A stretch of DNA of 64,000 bases, from the NCBI GenBank assembly GCA_002722565.1, contig PBMG01000022.1, positions 1-64,000 on the forward strand, written 5' to 3'. The notes beneath the pieces are model-generated. The model had not been told where the DNA came from. It saw only the letters and a list, made by a program, of their open reading frames with translations, and ran no database searches. This DNA is from Acidimicrobiaceae bacterium. GTDB taxonomy: Bacteria; Actinomycetota; Acidimicrobiia; Acidimicrobiales; Poriferisodalaceae. Shown in pieces: positions 1 to 9,234 of the stretch; position 1 is the stretch's first letter; each line of letters starts with the position of its first letter. Position numbers and translations under genes: made by a program.

Positions 1-525
1 AATCTAAATAAAACTAAAACCATTGTTATCTTCATCAACCAGCTCAGAGAGAAAATTGGTGTCATGTTTGGTAGTCCTGAGACGACACCAGGTGGGCGAG
101 CGTTGAAGTTCTATTCGTCGGTTCGGATAGATATTCGCCGGATCGAAGCGATTAAATCCGATGGCGAAATAACGGGTGGTAGGACGCGCATCAAGGTTGT
201 TAAGAACAAAGTCGCTCCGCCTTTCCGGCAGGCTGAATTTGACATTATGTACGGCAAAGGAATTAGCCGTGAAGGTTCACTTGTTGATGTCGGAGTGGAA
301 CAAGGAATCGTCAAAAAATCTGGTGCTTGGTATACCTACGAAGGTGAGCAGCTAGGACAAGGGCGTGAGAACGCCAAACAATTCTTGACGGACAATCCGG
401 AAGTAATGGTTGAAATTGATGGCCGGATTAGATCTCAGTTGGGTATCGGAGAAGGTGAAGATGAGATAGGAGCATCGGATACTGAATCCGATGTTGAAGA
501 AGTTCTCGATTCCGCTGATGACTAG
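1..525 (+). CDS. recA: Recombinase A, C-terminal part (5' end outside window)
   Basis: RecA forms ATP-dependent filaments on single-stranded DNA for homologous recombination and drives LexA cleavage in the SOS response. The frame is open from base 1, and the residues before the first in-window ATG (64) already match RecA ([20 protein letters not shown]), so that ATG is internal. Visible parts are the L2 loop region ([18 protein letters not shown]), the [11 protein letters not shown] segment, GKGISREGS and [14 protein letters not shown], followed by the usual acidic C-terminal tail. The nucleotide-binding Walker A lies upstream of the window. The expected next gene, recX, is not seen; a flavin monooxygenase follows after about 100 bp. 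The family call is secure. Confidence 0.97.
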   Translation, partial: NLNKTKTIVIFINQLREKIGVMFGSPETTPGGRALKFYSSVRIDIRRIEAIKSDGEITGGRTRIKVVKNKVAPPFRQAEFDIMYGKGISREGSLVDVGVEQGIVKKSGAWYTYEGEQLGQGRENAKQFLTDNPEVMVEIDGRIRSQLGIGEGEDEIGASDTESDVEEVLDSADD

Positions 526-631
526 ATATTGCCGTCGGTAATCACCTGGTTGATCTCCATCTTTTCTTTTTATTAGCCATCACCGAACTGGTTCTGGTTA
601 TAGCTTTAAACGAGCTCGAACTTGTTCAGAA

Positions 632-2413
632 ATGGGTGTGATGGCTAACAAACAAGAGAAGCCGCAGAATGTCTTCAATTTTGACTACACGCGAGACGGT
701 CAAGAGCGGCCGCCTCAAGACTATTACGAACAAATCAAAGAGAAATTTGCGTCGGAACGAGACCTAAGGTTGGGTTACCGCCCACCTGGTACAGACAATT
801 ACACATCTGACTTGACAGGTGACTTAGCTAAGTACGCTGTCGACCCTTACGGGCACGCGGTAGAGGATCGTGAAGCTCTCAACGACGAGGTTGAGGTTCT
901 ATTTATTGGCGGGGGTTTTTCGGCGCTCCTAACGTCAGCCCGATTGAGGGAAAAGGGCGTCGAAAGTATTCGGATCGTCGAACGCGGAGCAGACGTAGGC
1001 GGTACCTGGTACTGGAATCGTTACCCGGGCGTTGCATGTGATGTAGTGGCGTATGACTACCTGCCGTTGCTTGACGAGACAGGATATGTACCCACCCGGC
1101 ACTATGCGGGAGGTCAGGAAATATACGAATACTGCAAGATGATCGCTGAGAGGTTCAATCTTTATGACCTAGCCGTTTTTGGAACGACCGTGACCTCGAC
1201 GATTTGGGACTCCGAATCGGAGACGTGGATTGTAGAGACAGATCAGGGCGACACCATTAAGGCCCGTTTCGTCGTTTGTGCGAACGGCACTCTTTCGAAA
1301 CCGAGGCTTGCCAAAATCGAAGGCGTCGAAACCTTTGGTGGCTATTCATTCCACACATCGCGTTGGGACTATGAGTACACCGGAGCCGAATTAGAGAATT
1401 TGAAAGATAAGCGGGTAGGAATAATTGGTACCGGAGCTAGCGCTGTTCAAGCGATACCGGAGTTAGGTAAAGCAGCGAAAGAGCTCTACGTATTCCAGCG
1501 GACGCCATCGTCCATTGATGTTAGGGACGACTGGGAAACCGACCCTGAGTGGGCCTCAACGTTGCAACCAGGTTGGCAGGCGGCGCGTCGCGCTCGAGCT
1601 ATTGAGGGCCCCCAAGTATCTGATGCAGTTCGAGCTCGAAGAGAATCAATGTCGCGTGAAGAGAAAATCCAACGACAAGAAAACGCCAACATTGACGCAA
1701 TGATGCGAATTCATAACCGGATTGATGAAATTGTTGAAGACCCCGCGACTGCTGAGTCCCTAAAGCCTTGGTACATGCTGATGTGTAAACGACCGTGTTT
1801 CCACAATGAATACCTCCCCACCTTTAATAGACCAAGCGTGACCCTTGTCGATACTGAAGGTAAAGGGGTAACTCAAATCAACGAAAGTGGGCCGGAGTTC
1901 AACGGGGTTCAGTATGAGGTCGACGTGTTGATCTATGCCACTGGCTTTGAGGTGCAACAAACTGGCATCTACAACCAGATCATTGGTGAAGATGGGCTTG
2001 ATCTAAACGCTAAATATTCGAATGGCATCCGCACACTTCTCGGCATCCATTCACAGGGCTACCCAAATCTATTTATCATGGGCGGATATCAAGCTTTCTT
2101 CGCGTTCAATCTGACAGATGTTCTGAATAGCCAAGGTGAGCACATAGCTGACTGCATTGACTTTGTCCGACAGAACGGCATACATAGCCTTGACTGCACA
2201 CATGATGCTGAAGAACGATGGGTGCAAGAAGTGATTGATCATCGCGGCAAAACCAATAGAAATCGTGATTGCACCCCTGGCTACTACAACTTTGAGGGAG
2301 CCGATAACCGGCGTCAGGACGGCAACTACAACGGAACGATGAAGCAGTACCTCGGCCATATGTCCGAAATTCGGGAAAACATGGCTGACCATTTTGTTTT
2401 CACTCATCGATAG
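632..2413 (+). CDS. Baeyer-Villiger-type flavin monooxygenase
   Basis: Predicted FAD- and NADPH-dependent monooxygenase that inserts oxygen into ketones or hydroxylates related substrates; the substrate cannot be read from sequence. It has an N-terminal extension of about 85 residues, then an FAD-binding Rossmann motif (FIGGGFSALL; the usual GxGxxG ends here in Ala), the ERGADVGGTWYWNRYPG segment, the BVMO fingerprint region FGGYSFHTSRWD, and the second nucleotide motif GIIGTGASAVQ. At 593 residues it has normal length for this class. A second homologue lies at 45985-47838. It sits between recA and miaB on the same strand, so it may share transcription with them. No good ribosome site is visible; ATG 641 is an alternative start. 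Confidence 0.88.
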   Translation: MGVMANKQEKPQNVFNFDYTRDGQERPPQDYYEQIKEKFASERDLRLGYRPPGTDNYTSDLTGDLAKYAVDPYGHAVEDREALNDEVEVLFIGGGFSALLTSARLREKGVESIRIVERGADVGGTWYWNRYPGVACDVVAYDYLPLLDETGYVPTRHYAGGQEIYEYCKMIAERFNLYDLAVFGTTVTSTIWDSESETWIVETDQGDTIKARFVVCANGTLSKPRLAKIEGVETFGGYSFHTSRWDYEYTGAELENLKDKRVGIIGTGASAVQAIPELGKAAKELYVFQRTPSSIDVRDDWETDPEWASTLQPGWQAARRARAIEGPQVSDAVRARRESMSREEKIQRQENANIDAMMRIHNRIDEIVEDPATAESLKPWYMLMCKRPCFHNEYLPTFNRPSVTLVDTEGKGVTQINESGPEFNGVQYEVDVLIYATGFEVQQTGIYNQIIGEDGLDLNAKYSNGIRTLLGIHSQGYPNLFIMGGYQAFFAFNLTDVLNSQGEHIADCIDFVRQNGIHSLDCTHDAEERWVQEVIDHRGKTNRNRDCTPGYYNFEGADNRRQDGNYNGTMKQYLGHMSEIRENMADHFVFTHR

Positions 2414-2485
2414 AAGGCGTTAGATAGCCACCCAGTGCATTCGATCTTGCTGATCCCATAATGGCGTGATCAGTCCAATAACCTA

Positions 2486-3937
2486 ATGAGCGTGAACCGC
2501 AGGTATGTAGTGCGCACCTATGGGTGTCAAATGAACGAGCACGACTCGGAACGTATTGCCGGTCTGCTTGAGACTGATGGTCTTGAGGAGGCCGAATCTT
2601 TTGATGATGCGGACGTAATCGTTCTTAATACTTGCTGTATTAGAGAAAACGCTGACAACAAGCTGTACGGCCAACTGGGGAACTTGAAAAAGCTCAAAGA
2701 AGAGCGGCCCGACCTACAGATAGCGGTCGGAGGCTGTTTGGCTCAGAAGGACCGTGATGTTATTCAAGAAAGAGCCCCGCATGTAGATGTGGTATTTGGA
2801 ACGCATAATGTTGGCCGCGCAACCGATTTACTTGACCAAGCTCGCGTTAGCGGCCCCGTCACCGAAATAATTGAAGAATCGGCATCGTTTCCTTCCGCTT
2901 TACCGGTGAAACGAGATGCGAATCATGCTGCATGGGTAACTATCCAAATTGGCTGCGACAATTCATGTGCATTTTGCATCGTTCCTTCGGTCCGAGGTAA
3001 GGAAATCTCTCGCCCATATAGCGAGCTTGTTAGTGAAGTCGAACAATTGGCGCTAACTGGAGTGACTGAAATCACCTTGCTAGGCCAAAATGTCAATAGC
3101 TACGGTCGCGACCTCACACTGAAACTCCGAGGCACTGAACTAACCGCTGAGGCGTGCCAACTTGTCGGAGAGAACTGGGTTAGAGGTCCCCACACAGCTC
3201 GACCACTATTTTCGGATTTGTTATGTTCGGTGGCTGCCGTAAGCGGGATTCGAAGAGTGCGTTATACAAGTCCGCATCCAAAAGACTTCCGTCCGGAAAC
3301 TATTGCGGCGATGGCTCGGGTGCCCGAAGTCTGTGAACATCTTCACTTGCCGCTGCAGTCAGGGAGCGACAAGATCCTTTCGGCGATGCATCGTGGATAT
3401 ACCGCGGATCGGTATATCCAGAAAGTGGTTGCGGCGAGAGATGAAATACCAGATCTAGCTTTAAGTACCGACATCATCGTGGGGTTCCCCGGAGAAACCG
3501 ATCTTGATTTCGAGAGAACTCTGGAAGTTGCTGCTGAAGTCAGGTTCGACAATGCGTACACGTTTGTTTATTCACCGCGGCCGGGAACCGAAGCGGCGGA
3601 ATCCTTAGAGCAGGCTGTTCCGGCTAAAACTTCTGCAGATCGAATGGAACGATTACGAAAGGTCATTGAAAGAACAAGCCTGAAAGGCAATGAATCCAGA
3701 GTTGGCCGGGAAGAAGAGGTGATCGTTGAAGGGCATTCGAAACGCGACAATGGAATGTTGAGTGGTCGTACCCGTCATAATCGTTTAGTCCATTTTCCTG
3801 CTGACCGAGTCATTCGGCCAGGTTCCTATGCGCAGGTACGAGTGACCGAGGCGCGTACTTTCAATCTGATCGGTGAACTTGTCGAAGTCACGGCAAAAGC
3901 GAAACATCGAACCCGAATACCGGTGGTGTCTTCCTGA
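2486..3937 (+). CDS. miaB: tRNA-2-methylthio-N6-dimethylallyladenosine synthase MiaB
   Basis: Radical-SAM methylthiotransferase that adds a methylthio group to i6A37 of tRNAs reading UNN codons, using two 4Fe-4S clusters. The N-terminal UPF0004 domain carries the three cluster cysteines Cys14 (YGCQMN), Cys50 (NTCCIRE) and Cys84 (GGCLAQ). The radical-SAM motif CxxxCxxC is Cys157, Cys161, Cys164 (GCDNSCAFC). A TRAM domain closes the protein. An extra segment of roughly 30 residues after LLGQNVNSYGRDL (about residues 210-240) is longer than in textbook MiaB. miaA, which makes its substrate modification, starts 14 bp downstream, so the two enzymes act in sequence and are probably co-transcribed. 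Confidence 0.96.
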   Translation: MSVNRRYVVRTYGCQMNEHDSERIAGLLETDGLEEAESFDDADVIVLNTCCIRENADNKLYGQLGNLKKLKEERPDLQIAVGGCLAQKDRDVIQERAPHVDVVFGTHNVGRATDLLDQARVSGPVTEIIEESASFPSALPVKRDANHAAWVTIQIGCDNSCAFCIVPSVRGKEISRPYSELVSEVEQLALTGVTEITLLGQNVNSYGRDLTLKLRGTELTAEACQLVGENWVRGPHTARPLFSDLLCSVAAVSGIRRVRYTSPHPKDFRPETIAAMARVPEVCEHLHLPLQSGSDKILSAMHRGYTADRYIQKVVAARDEIPDLALSTDIIVGFPGETDLDFERTLEVAAEVRFDNAYTFVYSPRPGTEAAESLEQAVPAKTSADRMERLRKVIERTSLKGNESRVGREEEVIVEGHSKRDNGMLSGRTRHNRLVHFPADRVIRPGSYAQVRVTEARTFNLIGELVEVTAKAKHRTRIPVVSS

Positions 3938-3951
3938 CCCCGCGTAATCAG

Positions 3952-4845
3952 ATGCGGGAGAGGCCTATCGTTGTCGTCGGCCCCACTGCTTGTGGTAAAT
4001 CCGCGTTTGCTTTAGAAATTGCGCGTCGAGTTCCGGGAGTTGAACTTCTCTCGGTGGATTCGATGCAGGTGTATCGAAGGATGGATATTGGTACTGCTAA
4101 GCCTACGGTCGAGCAACAAATGGAAATTCGCCACCACTTAATTGACCTAGTTGAACCAAATGAAACGTTTAGTCTGGTCGATTTCCAAAAAATTCATGAC
4201 TCTGTGCGGACCGAAATCGATGAGAGAGATGGCATACCTTTGCTTGTCGGAGGTACAGGGTTGTATGTGCGGGCGGTAGTAGACCGACTGACGCCTCCGC
4301 CGCAGTTCAGCGATATAGCATCCCAGTTGGATGTGGAGCCGGATACGAAGCGCTTGCACCAGCGACTTCAAGAGCTAGATCCAGCGGGTGCAGCGCGCAT
4401 GGAGGACACAAACAGACGTCGAATAATTCGTGCGTTAGAAGTGTCGCTTGGCACTGGTAAGCCTTTTTCCTCGTTCGGGCCAGGCCTAGATACCTATCCA
4501 GATGTTCCTTATCGGATCATTGGAATTGAAATCGGCCGTGACGACCTAGATGAGCGTATCCGTCAACGTTACGAACATCAGATTGAGAGCGGTTTCTTAG
4601 AAGAAGTTCGTAGTTTGGCCGAGACTGATCTGTCCAAGACTGCAGGGCAAGCTCTCGGATACAAGGAACTATTGGCCCATGTTCATGGAGAGCTGTCATT
4701 TGAAGATGCCCTCGAACTAGCGATTCAGCGTACGAAACGCTTCGCTAGACGCCAGCAACGCTGGTTTAGACGTGATCCACGGGTTGAATGGGTGGCCACC
4801 GAGAATCTCGACCTAGCCGTTAATCAAATTTCGTTACAGAAATAG
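3952..4845 (+). CDS. miaA: tRNA dimethylallyltransferase MiaA
   Basis: Transfers the dimethylallyl group from DMAPP to N6 of A37 in tRNAs, making i6A for MiaB. The P-loop is GPTACGKS at residues 10-17, followed by the substrate motif VDSMQVYRRMDIGTAKP and the GGTGLYVRA segment. The C-terminal part contains the QALGYKEL motif and the basic TKRFARRQQRWFRRD tail that contacts tRNA. It is 297 residues long, which is normal. The gene begins 14 bp after miaB and ends 35 bp before dapF, consistent with one transcription unit. Confidence 0.96.
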   Translation: MRERPIVVVGPTACGKSAFALEIARRVPGVELLSVDSMQVYRRMDIGTAKPTVEQQMEIRHHLIDLVEPNETFSLVDFQKIHDSVRTEIDERDGIPLLVGGTGLYVRAVVDRLTPPPQFSDIASQLDVEPDTKRLHQRLQELDPAGAARMEDTNRRRIIRALEVSLGTGKPFSSFGPGLDTYPDVPYRIIGIEIGRDDLDERIRQRYEHQIESGFLEEVRSLAETDLSKTAGQALGYKELLAHVHGELSFEDALELAIQRTKRFARRQQRWFRRDPRVEWVATENLDLAVNQISLQK

Positions 4846-4880
4846 GGCCAAAAACTGTGACAATGTTGTAGGAGTTTTCT

Positions 4881-5669
4881 ATGCGGCTAACAAAACATCA
4901 CGGTTTAGGAAATGATTTTCTCATTTGTTTAATGCACGAGGAGCCGAATGAGGTCAGTGCTCTGGCGCGACGACTCTGCGATCGCCGCACAGGGATTGGG
5001 GCCGATGGCTTAATAGTTGGACTTCCAGGCGTTGATGGCGCCGACCTTGTCATGGTGCTTCATAACGCAGACGGCTCGTATGCCGAGATGAGCGGTAATG
5101 GCATCCGATGCCTTGCTCAAGCGCATGCAATGGATAACAAAACAGGAGCTGCGTCTTTCCAGATAGACACAGGTGGCGGGCGACGCCAAGTTGAAATAGA
5201 TGGAGATGGCCCAGAGGCGCAGATTACAGTGGGCATGGGCCTAGTAGGCCCCGGGCCGGGCGTTCGTGACGAAATCACCAATGATTTGAGTCATTCGATG
5301 TCAGCTACAGCTGATCTTGGCAACCCACATTTGGTAGTCGTAGTAGACGATTGTTCAACAGTCGATTTGTCAGACCTCGGTAATCGCTATGAGGCCCTCT
5401 ATCCAGATGGCATAAATATTGAAGTGATATCGATAGAAGATGGACAGGCCGACACGCTTGACATGGTGGTTTGGGAGCGGGGTGTTGGAGTCAGCCAAGC
5501 CTGCGGCACTGGGGCTGCTGCGGCAGCTGTTCGGGCTCATCAGTGGAATTTGGTAAAAGATGAAGTATGTGTCCAGATGCCGGGCGGGTCGGTACGAGTG
5601 CTCGTTGAGAAAGAGCCGATACTGATAGGACCAGCGATGTATGTCGGAGCCATCGAAGTGTCTCTATGA
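4881..5669 (+). CDS. dapF: Diaminopimelate epimerase (first catalytic Cys replaced by Ser)
   Basis: Converts LL- to meso-diaminopimelate for lysine and peptidoglycan synthesis through a two-base mechanism that normally uses two cysteines. The substrate motif KHHGLGNDF is at the N-terminus. The second active-site motif is intact (SQACGTGAAAA). The first reads NADGSYAEMSGNGIRC, so the usual Cys before GNG is Ser (codon AGC), while the Cys six residues later is present. An AGGAG ribosome site lies 8 nt before the ATG. The stop overlaps hflX by 4 bp (ATGA). It may be an active serine variant or a related epimerase; family membership is clear, catalytic detail is not. Confidence 0.9.
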   Translation: MRLTKHHGLGNDFLICLMHEEPNEVSALARRLCDRRTGIGADGLIVGLPGVDGADLVMVLHNADGSYAEMSGNGIRCLAQAHAMDNKTGAASFQIDTGGGRRQVEIDGDGPEAQITVGMGLVGPGPGVRDEITNDLSHSMSATADLGNPHLVVVVDDCSTVDLSDLGNRYEALYPDGINIEVISIEDGQADTLDMVVWERGVGVSQACGTGAAAAAVRAHQWNLVKDEVCVQMPGGSVRVLVEKEPILIGPAMYVGAIEVSL

Positions 5670-7027
5670 CCAACTCTTTCGATGATCAGCCTGAGGATGC
5701 CACTCACCGCGGAGGCTTTGGAGAATTTGCAGGCGAGGCGACAGGCCTCATCGACCGTTCTTTTCGTGAACAGATTGTTTTGGTCGGAGTTCAGTTTCCG
5801 GGTGCCTCAGACGACCAGGTAGATGCGAATCTAAATGAGCTAGCTCAGTTAGTAGATACTGCAGGAGCGGACCCAGTAGACAGAGTTGTCCAGAAACGAG
5901 AAGCACCAGACCCTGCTACCTACGTAGGAAAGGGCAAGGCAGCTGAAATCCAGGCAACTTCGGAGGGCCTAGACGCAGACACAGTTGTATTCGATGACGA
6001 ACTCAGTCCAGCTCAGCAATTCAACCTCGAAAAGATACTGAAACGGACAGCGCTAGATCGAACGGCTGTGATCCTGGATATTTTTGCGCAGAATGCGACG
6101 ACTCTCGAAGGAAAAGCTCAAGTTGAATTAGCGCAACTCAGGTATCACTTGCCGCGATTGCGCGGCCGAGGAAACCAACTGAGCCAGCAGGCTGGTGGTA
6201 TTGGGACAAGAGGGCCCGGTGAAACTCAACTCGAGGTAGATCGACGAAGAATTCAGCGACGATTGGCGAAACTCGAAAAAGATCTGTCTGGTTTACGTCG
6301 AACACGAAAAAATCAGCGAAAATCACGGAGGCGTTCTCGATTTCATACGGTCGCAATTGTCGGATATACCAACGCTGGCAAATCCACCTTGCTCAATCGG
6401 CTTACGGGAGCCGGAGTGCTGGTGGAAGATCGACTCTTCGCGACGCTAGACGCAACGACCAGACGCCTTCAGCTTCCAGGAGGCGAAACAGTTCTCATGA
6501 CGGACACTGTCGGTTTCATCCAGAAACTACCCACGGGTTTAGTTGAGGCGTTCAAATCTACGCTTGAAGAAGTAGCTGAGGCGGACCTACTTCTTCACGT
6601 TGTCGATGGAGCTGGTCCCGACCCGGAAGGTCAAATGGCAGCGGTCCGTTCGGTGTTAAGGGAAATTGGAGCTGGGGATGTGCCTGAACTCATCGCATTT
6701 AACAAATCTGACCAAGTCAAAGATGAAGGGTTAGACCATTTGCTTCGCCGCAATGAAGGATCGATTGCGCTTTCGGCTCGTAGTGGGGACGGGCTAGAGA
6801 TCCTCCTGTCATCAATTGGTGACCGTTTGCGGAGTTTGACTGAAGTTGTGGAGTTAGTCATCCCATGGAGCCGCGGAGACATAGTTGCAGCAGTGCATCG
6901 TGAGGGTGAGGTCCTGATGGAACAGCATGAAGAAGACGGAACGCGGATTCAAGCTCGGTTGGATGAAATCTCACAAGACCTCTTAGCCGAATTCATCGGT
7001 GAAAATCCTTCTGAGGAGACCAGATGA
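5666..7027 (+). CDS. hflX: GTPase HflX
   Basis: Ribosome-associated GTPase that rescues or splits stalled 70S ribosomes under stress. The N-terminal HflX domain includes GKGKAAEI and the conserved GIGTRGPGETQLEVDRRRI stretch (about residues 178-196). A basic coiled linker follows, then the G domain with G1 GYTNAGKS (233-240), G3 DTVGF and G4 NKSD. It is 453 residues long, normal for actinobacteria. It is translationally coupled at both ends: ATGA overlap with dapF upstream and ATGA overlap with dapC downstream. Confidence 0.95.
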   Translation: MTNSFDDQPEDATHRGGFGEFAGEATGLIDRSFREQIVLVGVQFPGASDDQVDANLNELAQLVDTAGADPVDRVVQKREAPDPATYVGKGKAAEIQATSEGLDADTVVFDDELSPAQQFNLEKILKRTALDRTAVILDIFAQNATTLEGKAQVELAQLRYHLPRLRGRGNQLSQQAGGIGTRGPGETQLEVDRRRIQRRLAKLEKDLSGLRRTRKNQRKSRRRSRFHTVAIVGYTNAGKSTLLNRLTGAGVLVEDRLFATLDATTRRLQLPGGETVLMTDTVGFIQKLPTGLVEAFKSTLEEVAEADLLLHVVDGAGPDPEGQMAAVRSVLREIGAGDVPELIAFNKSDQVKDEGLDHLLRRNEGSIALSARSGDGLEILLSSIGDRLRSLTEVVELVIPWSRGDIVAAVHREGEVLMEQHEEDGTRIQARLDEISQDLLAEFIGENPSEETR

Positions 7028-8145
7028 GAAATGAACCAGGGTTTAAGCCTCCGCCATACCCCTATGACCGACTTGATGAGCTCAAGCCACTTGCTGATCA
7101 TCACGAAGGCGGGATAGTTGATTGCTCAATAGGCACTCCAATCGACCCCCCGCCCGATCAGGTAATAAAAGCTTTAGCTAGTTCTGGTATGGAGCGGAGC
7201 TATCCACCATCGATAGGCACCCCTGCCTTTAGAGAAAATGTTGCAGCGTGGGCATTTAGGAGTTTTGGATGCGAGATTGATCCCGATAGCCAAATAGCGG
7301 CCGCAGTGGGAACGAAAGAGTTCGTGGCGGGACTTCCTCAGTGGATGAAATTGCGGAACCCTAACCGAGACACGGTGTTGTATCCGGCCGTTAGCTATCC
7401 CAGTTATGAGATGGGAGCGACTCTCGCGGGATGCCGATCAGTAGCTGTCCCGGTAGATGAGAACTGGTCGATACAACTTGACGAAGTTTCAGAAGAAGAT
7501 CGATCCCGAGCCCTTCTCTTATGGGTCAATACTCCAGGAAACCCAGCCGGAGGCCTAGATGACCTAGACGCCGTCGCAGCTTGGGGACGGCGTCATGGGA
7601 TTCCGGTCTTCAGCGACGAATGTTATTGCGAATTCACTTGGGAGGGCCCACCCAGAACCATCCTGTCATCAGGTACCGAAGGTGTCGTATCGGTGCACTC
7701 TTTGTCCAAGCGTTCCAACCTTGCTGGAGTGAGGGTCGGGTTCTATGCCGGCGACTCCGAAATAGTTGATTACCTCCGAGAGGTTCGAAAACATGCGGGC
7801 TTTATGGTGCCAGGCCCTGCGCAAGCTGCAGCAGTAGCGGCCTTGAGCGACCAAGGACACGTTGAACAGCAGAGAGAGACTTACTGGAACCGGCTCAACC
7901 GGCTATCAAAGTTGATTTCCAATATGGGCGTCGAAGCGCCGTTACCTGAGGGCGGTTTCTATCTATGGGTTCCGGCCCCTGGTGGCGATGCTTGGGCTTT
8001 CGTGGAACATCTCTTAGTGGAAGTAGGCCTGCTGGCTTCACCTGGAGAATTCTATGGTCCCAGCGGCGCTGGATATGTCCGAATAGCGGCCGTTCAAACG
8101 GATGACCGTATTGAACTATTGGAGCAACGATTAGGAATGAGATAG
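7024..8145 (+). CDS. dapC: Succinyldiaminopimelate aminotransferase (class I/II PLP enzyme)
   Basis: PLP-dependent aminotransferase, probably making N-succinyl-LL-diaminopimelate in the succinylase branch of lysine synthesis. PLP-fold features are NTPGNPAGG, SDECYCEFTW and the Schiff-base lysine in SVHSLSKRSNLAGVRVG. The C-terminal segment EGGFYLWV matches actinobacterial DapC. It is 373 residues long. The role is supported by context: coupled to hflX by an ATGA overlap, with dapF two genes upstream and dapE 33 bp downstream. By sequence alone another aminotransferase role cannot be excluded. Confidence 0.87.
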   Translation: MRNEPGFKPPPYPYDRLDELKPLADHHEGGIVDCSIGTPIDPPPDQVIKALASSGMERSYPPSIGTPAFRENVAAWAFRSFGCEIDPDSQIAAAVGTKEFVAGLPQWMKLRNPNRDTVLYPAVSYPSYEMGATLAGCRSVAVPVDENWSIQLDEVSEEDRSRALLLWVNTPGNPAGGLDDLDAVAAWGRRHGIPVFSDECYCEFTWEGPPRTILSSGTEGVVSVHSLSKRSNLAGVRVGFYAGDSEIVDYLREVRKHAGFMVPGPAQAAAVAALSDQGHVEQQRETYWNRLNRLSKLISNMGVEAPLPEGGFYLWVPAPGGDAWAFVEHLLVEVGLLASPGEFYGPSGAGYVRIAAVQTDDRIELLEQRLGMR

Positions 8146-8178
8146 ATCACTCGGTGTTCAAACCGTACCCTTTAGGTA

Positions 8179-9234
8179 GTGATTGATCTCCTCGACCTAG
8201 CAGCAGAGCTTGTTGATATTCCATCAGAGAGCCATGAAGAAGGGCCTTTAGCTGATCTATTTGAGAGACGGCTAAGAGATGGGTCGAAACTGTTAGTTGA
8301 CCGAATAGAGGACAATGTCATCGCACGTTCTGACCTAGGACATGAACACCGAATAATCATTGCTGGTCATCTCGATACTGTTCCCGCGAATGGCAACCAA
8401 CAAGCAGTCATTGATGGTGACCGGCTCTATGGCTTGGGTGCCTGCGACATGAAGGGTGGGTTAGCGGCGCAACTGGCAACCGCTATTGCTATCGATGAGC
8501 CCGAGGTAGATGTGACCTTTGTGTTCTATTCGTGTGAAGAAGTAGCGGCTAAATACAATGGGCTTAAACAGCTATTTGAAACACACCCCCAGTTAGTGGA
8601 TGGTGATGTAGCGCTTCTTGGTGAACCAACCTCTGCCGCTATAGAAGCCGGTTGCCAAGGAACACTGAGAGTGAAAGCCCTATATGAAGGTGAACGAGCC
8701 CATACAGCTCGCCCGTGGAAGGGGAGAAATGCTATTCATCGCCTTGGGCCCGCTCTGCGGGCTTTAGAGCGGTACGAAGGTCGTACACCCGTCGTGGATG
8801 GCTGCGAGTATCGCGAAGCAATGCAAGCTGTATATGTTGAGGCCGGCGTGGCAGGCAATGTTGTCCCCGATGCCGCGAATCTGACCGTCAACTATCGCTA
8901 TGCGCCAGACCGCACTCCTGAGCAGGCCGAAGCTCATGTGGCAGAAGTATTGGGAGACTGCGACCAGTTCGTCGTTGATGATCATGCGCCGCCGGCTATG
9001 CCAGCGTTAACACACCCTCTTTTACATCAACTCATAACCCGCAACAATCTCGAGGTCAGAGCAAAACTTGGTTGGACTGATGTTGCGCGTTTCGCGGCCA
9101 ATGGCATACCTGCATCAAATTTTGGTTCGGGTGATGCTTCGATTGCCCACACACAAGGAGAATTCGTAGAACGTCACGAAATAGAACTGGTGCACTCCGC
9201 TCTACTGGATTTATTGAACAAAGGCGTTAAGTAA
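8179..9234 (+). CDS. dapE: Succinyl-diaminopimelate desuccinylase (M20 peptidase family)
   Basis: Zinc hydrolase that removes succinate from N-succinyl-LL-diaminopimelate, supplying the substrate for DapF. Metal-site motifs are GHLDTVPANGN (His and Asp), GLGACDMKGGLA, and YSCEEVA with the catalytic/bridging Glu pair; a late metal His is in IAHTQGEF. A dimerisation domain lies in the middle (about residues 165-270). The start is a GTG 3 nt after TAGGT. It completes the dapF-hflX-dapC-dapE group. Its 3' end overlaps the convergent phosphatase gene by 8 bp. Confidence 0.92.
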   Translation: MIDLLDLAAELVDIPSESHEEGPLADLFERRLRDGSKLLVDRIEDNVIARSDLGHEHRIIIAGHLDTVPANGNQQAVIDGDRLYGLGACDMKGGLAAQLATAIAIDEPEVDVTFVFYSCEEVAAKYNGLKQLFETHPQLVDGDVALLGEPTSAAIEAGCQGTLRVKALYEGERAHTARPWKGRNAIHRLGPALRALERYEGRTPVVDGCEYREAMQAVYVEAGVAGNVVPDAANLTVNYRYAPDRTPEQAEAHVAEVLGDCDQFVVDDHAPPAMPALTHPLLHQLITRNNLEVRAKLGWTDVARFAANGIPASNFGSGDASIAHTQGEFVERHEIELVHSALLDLLNKGVK

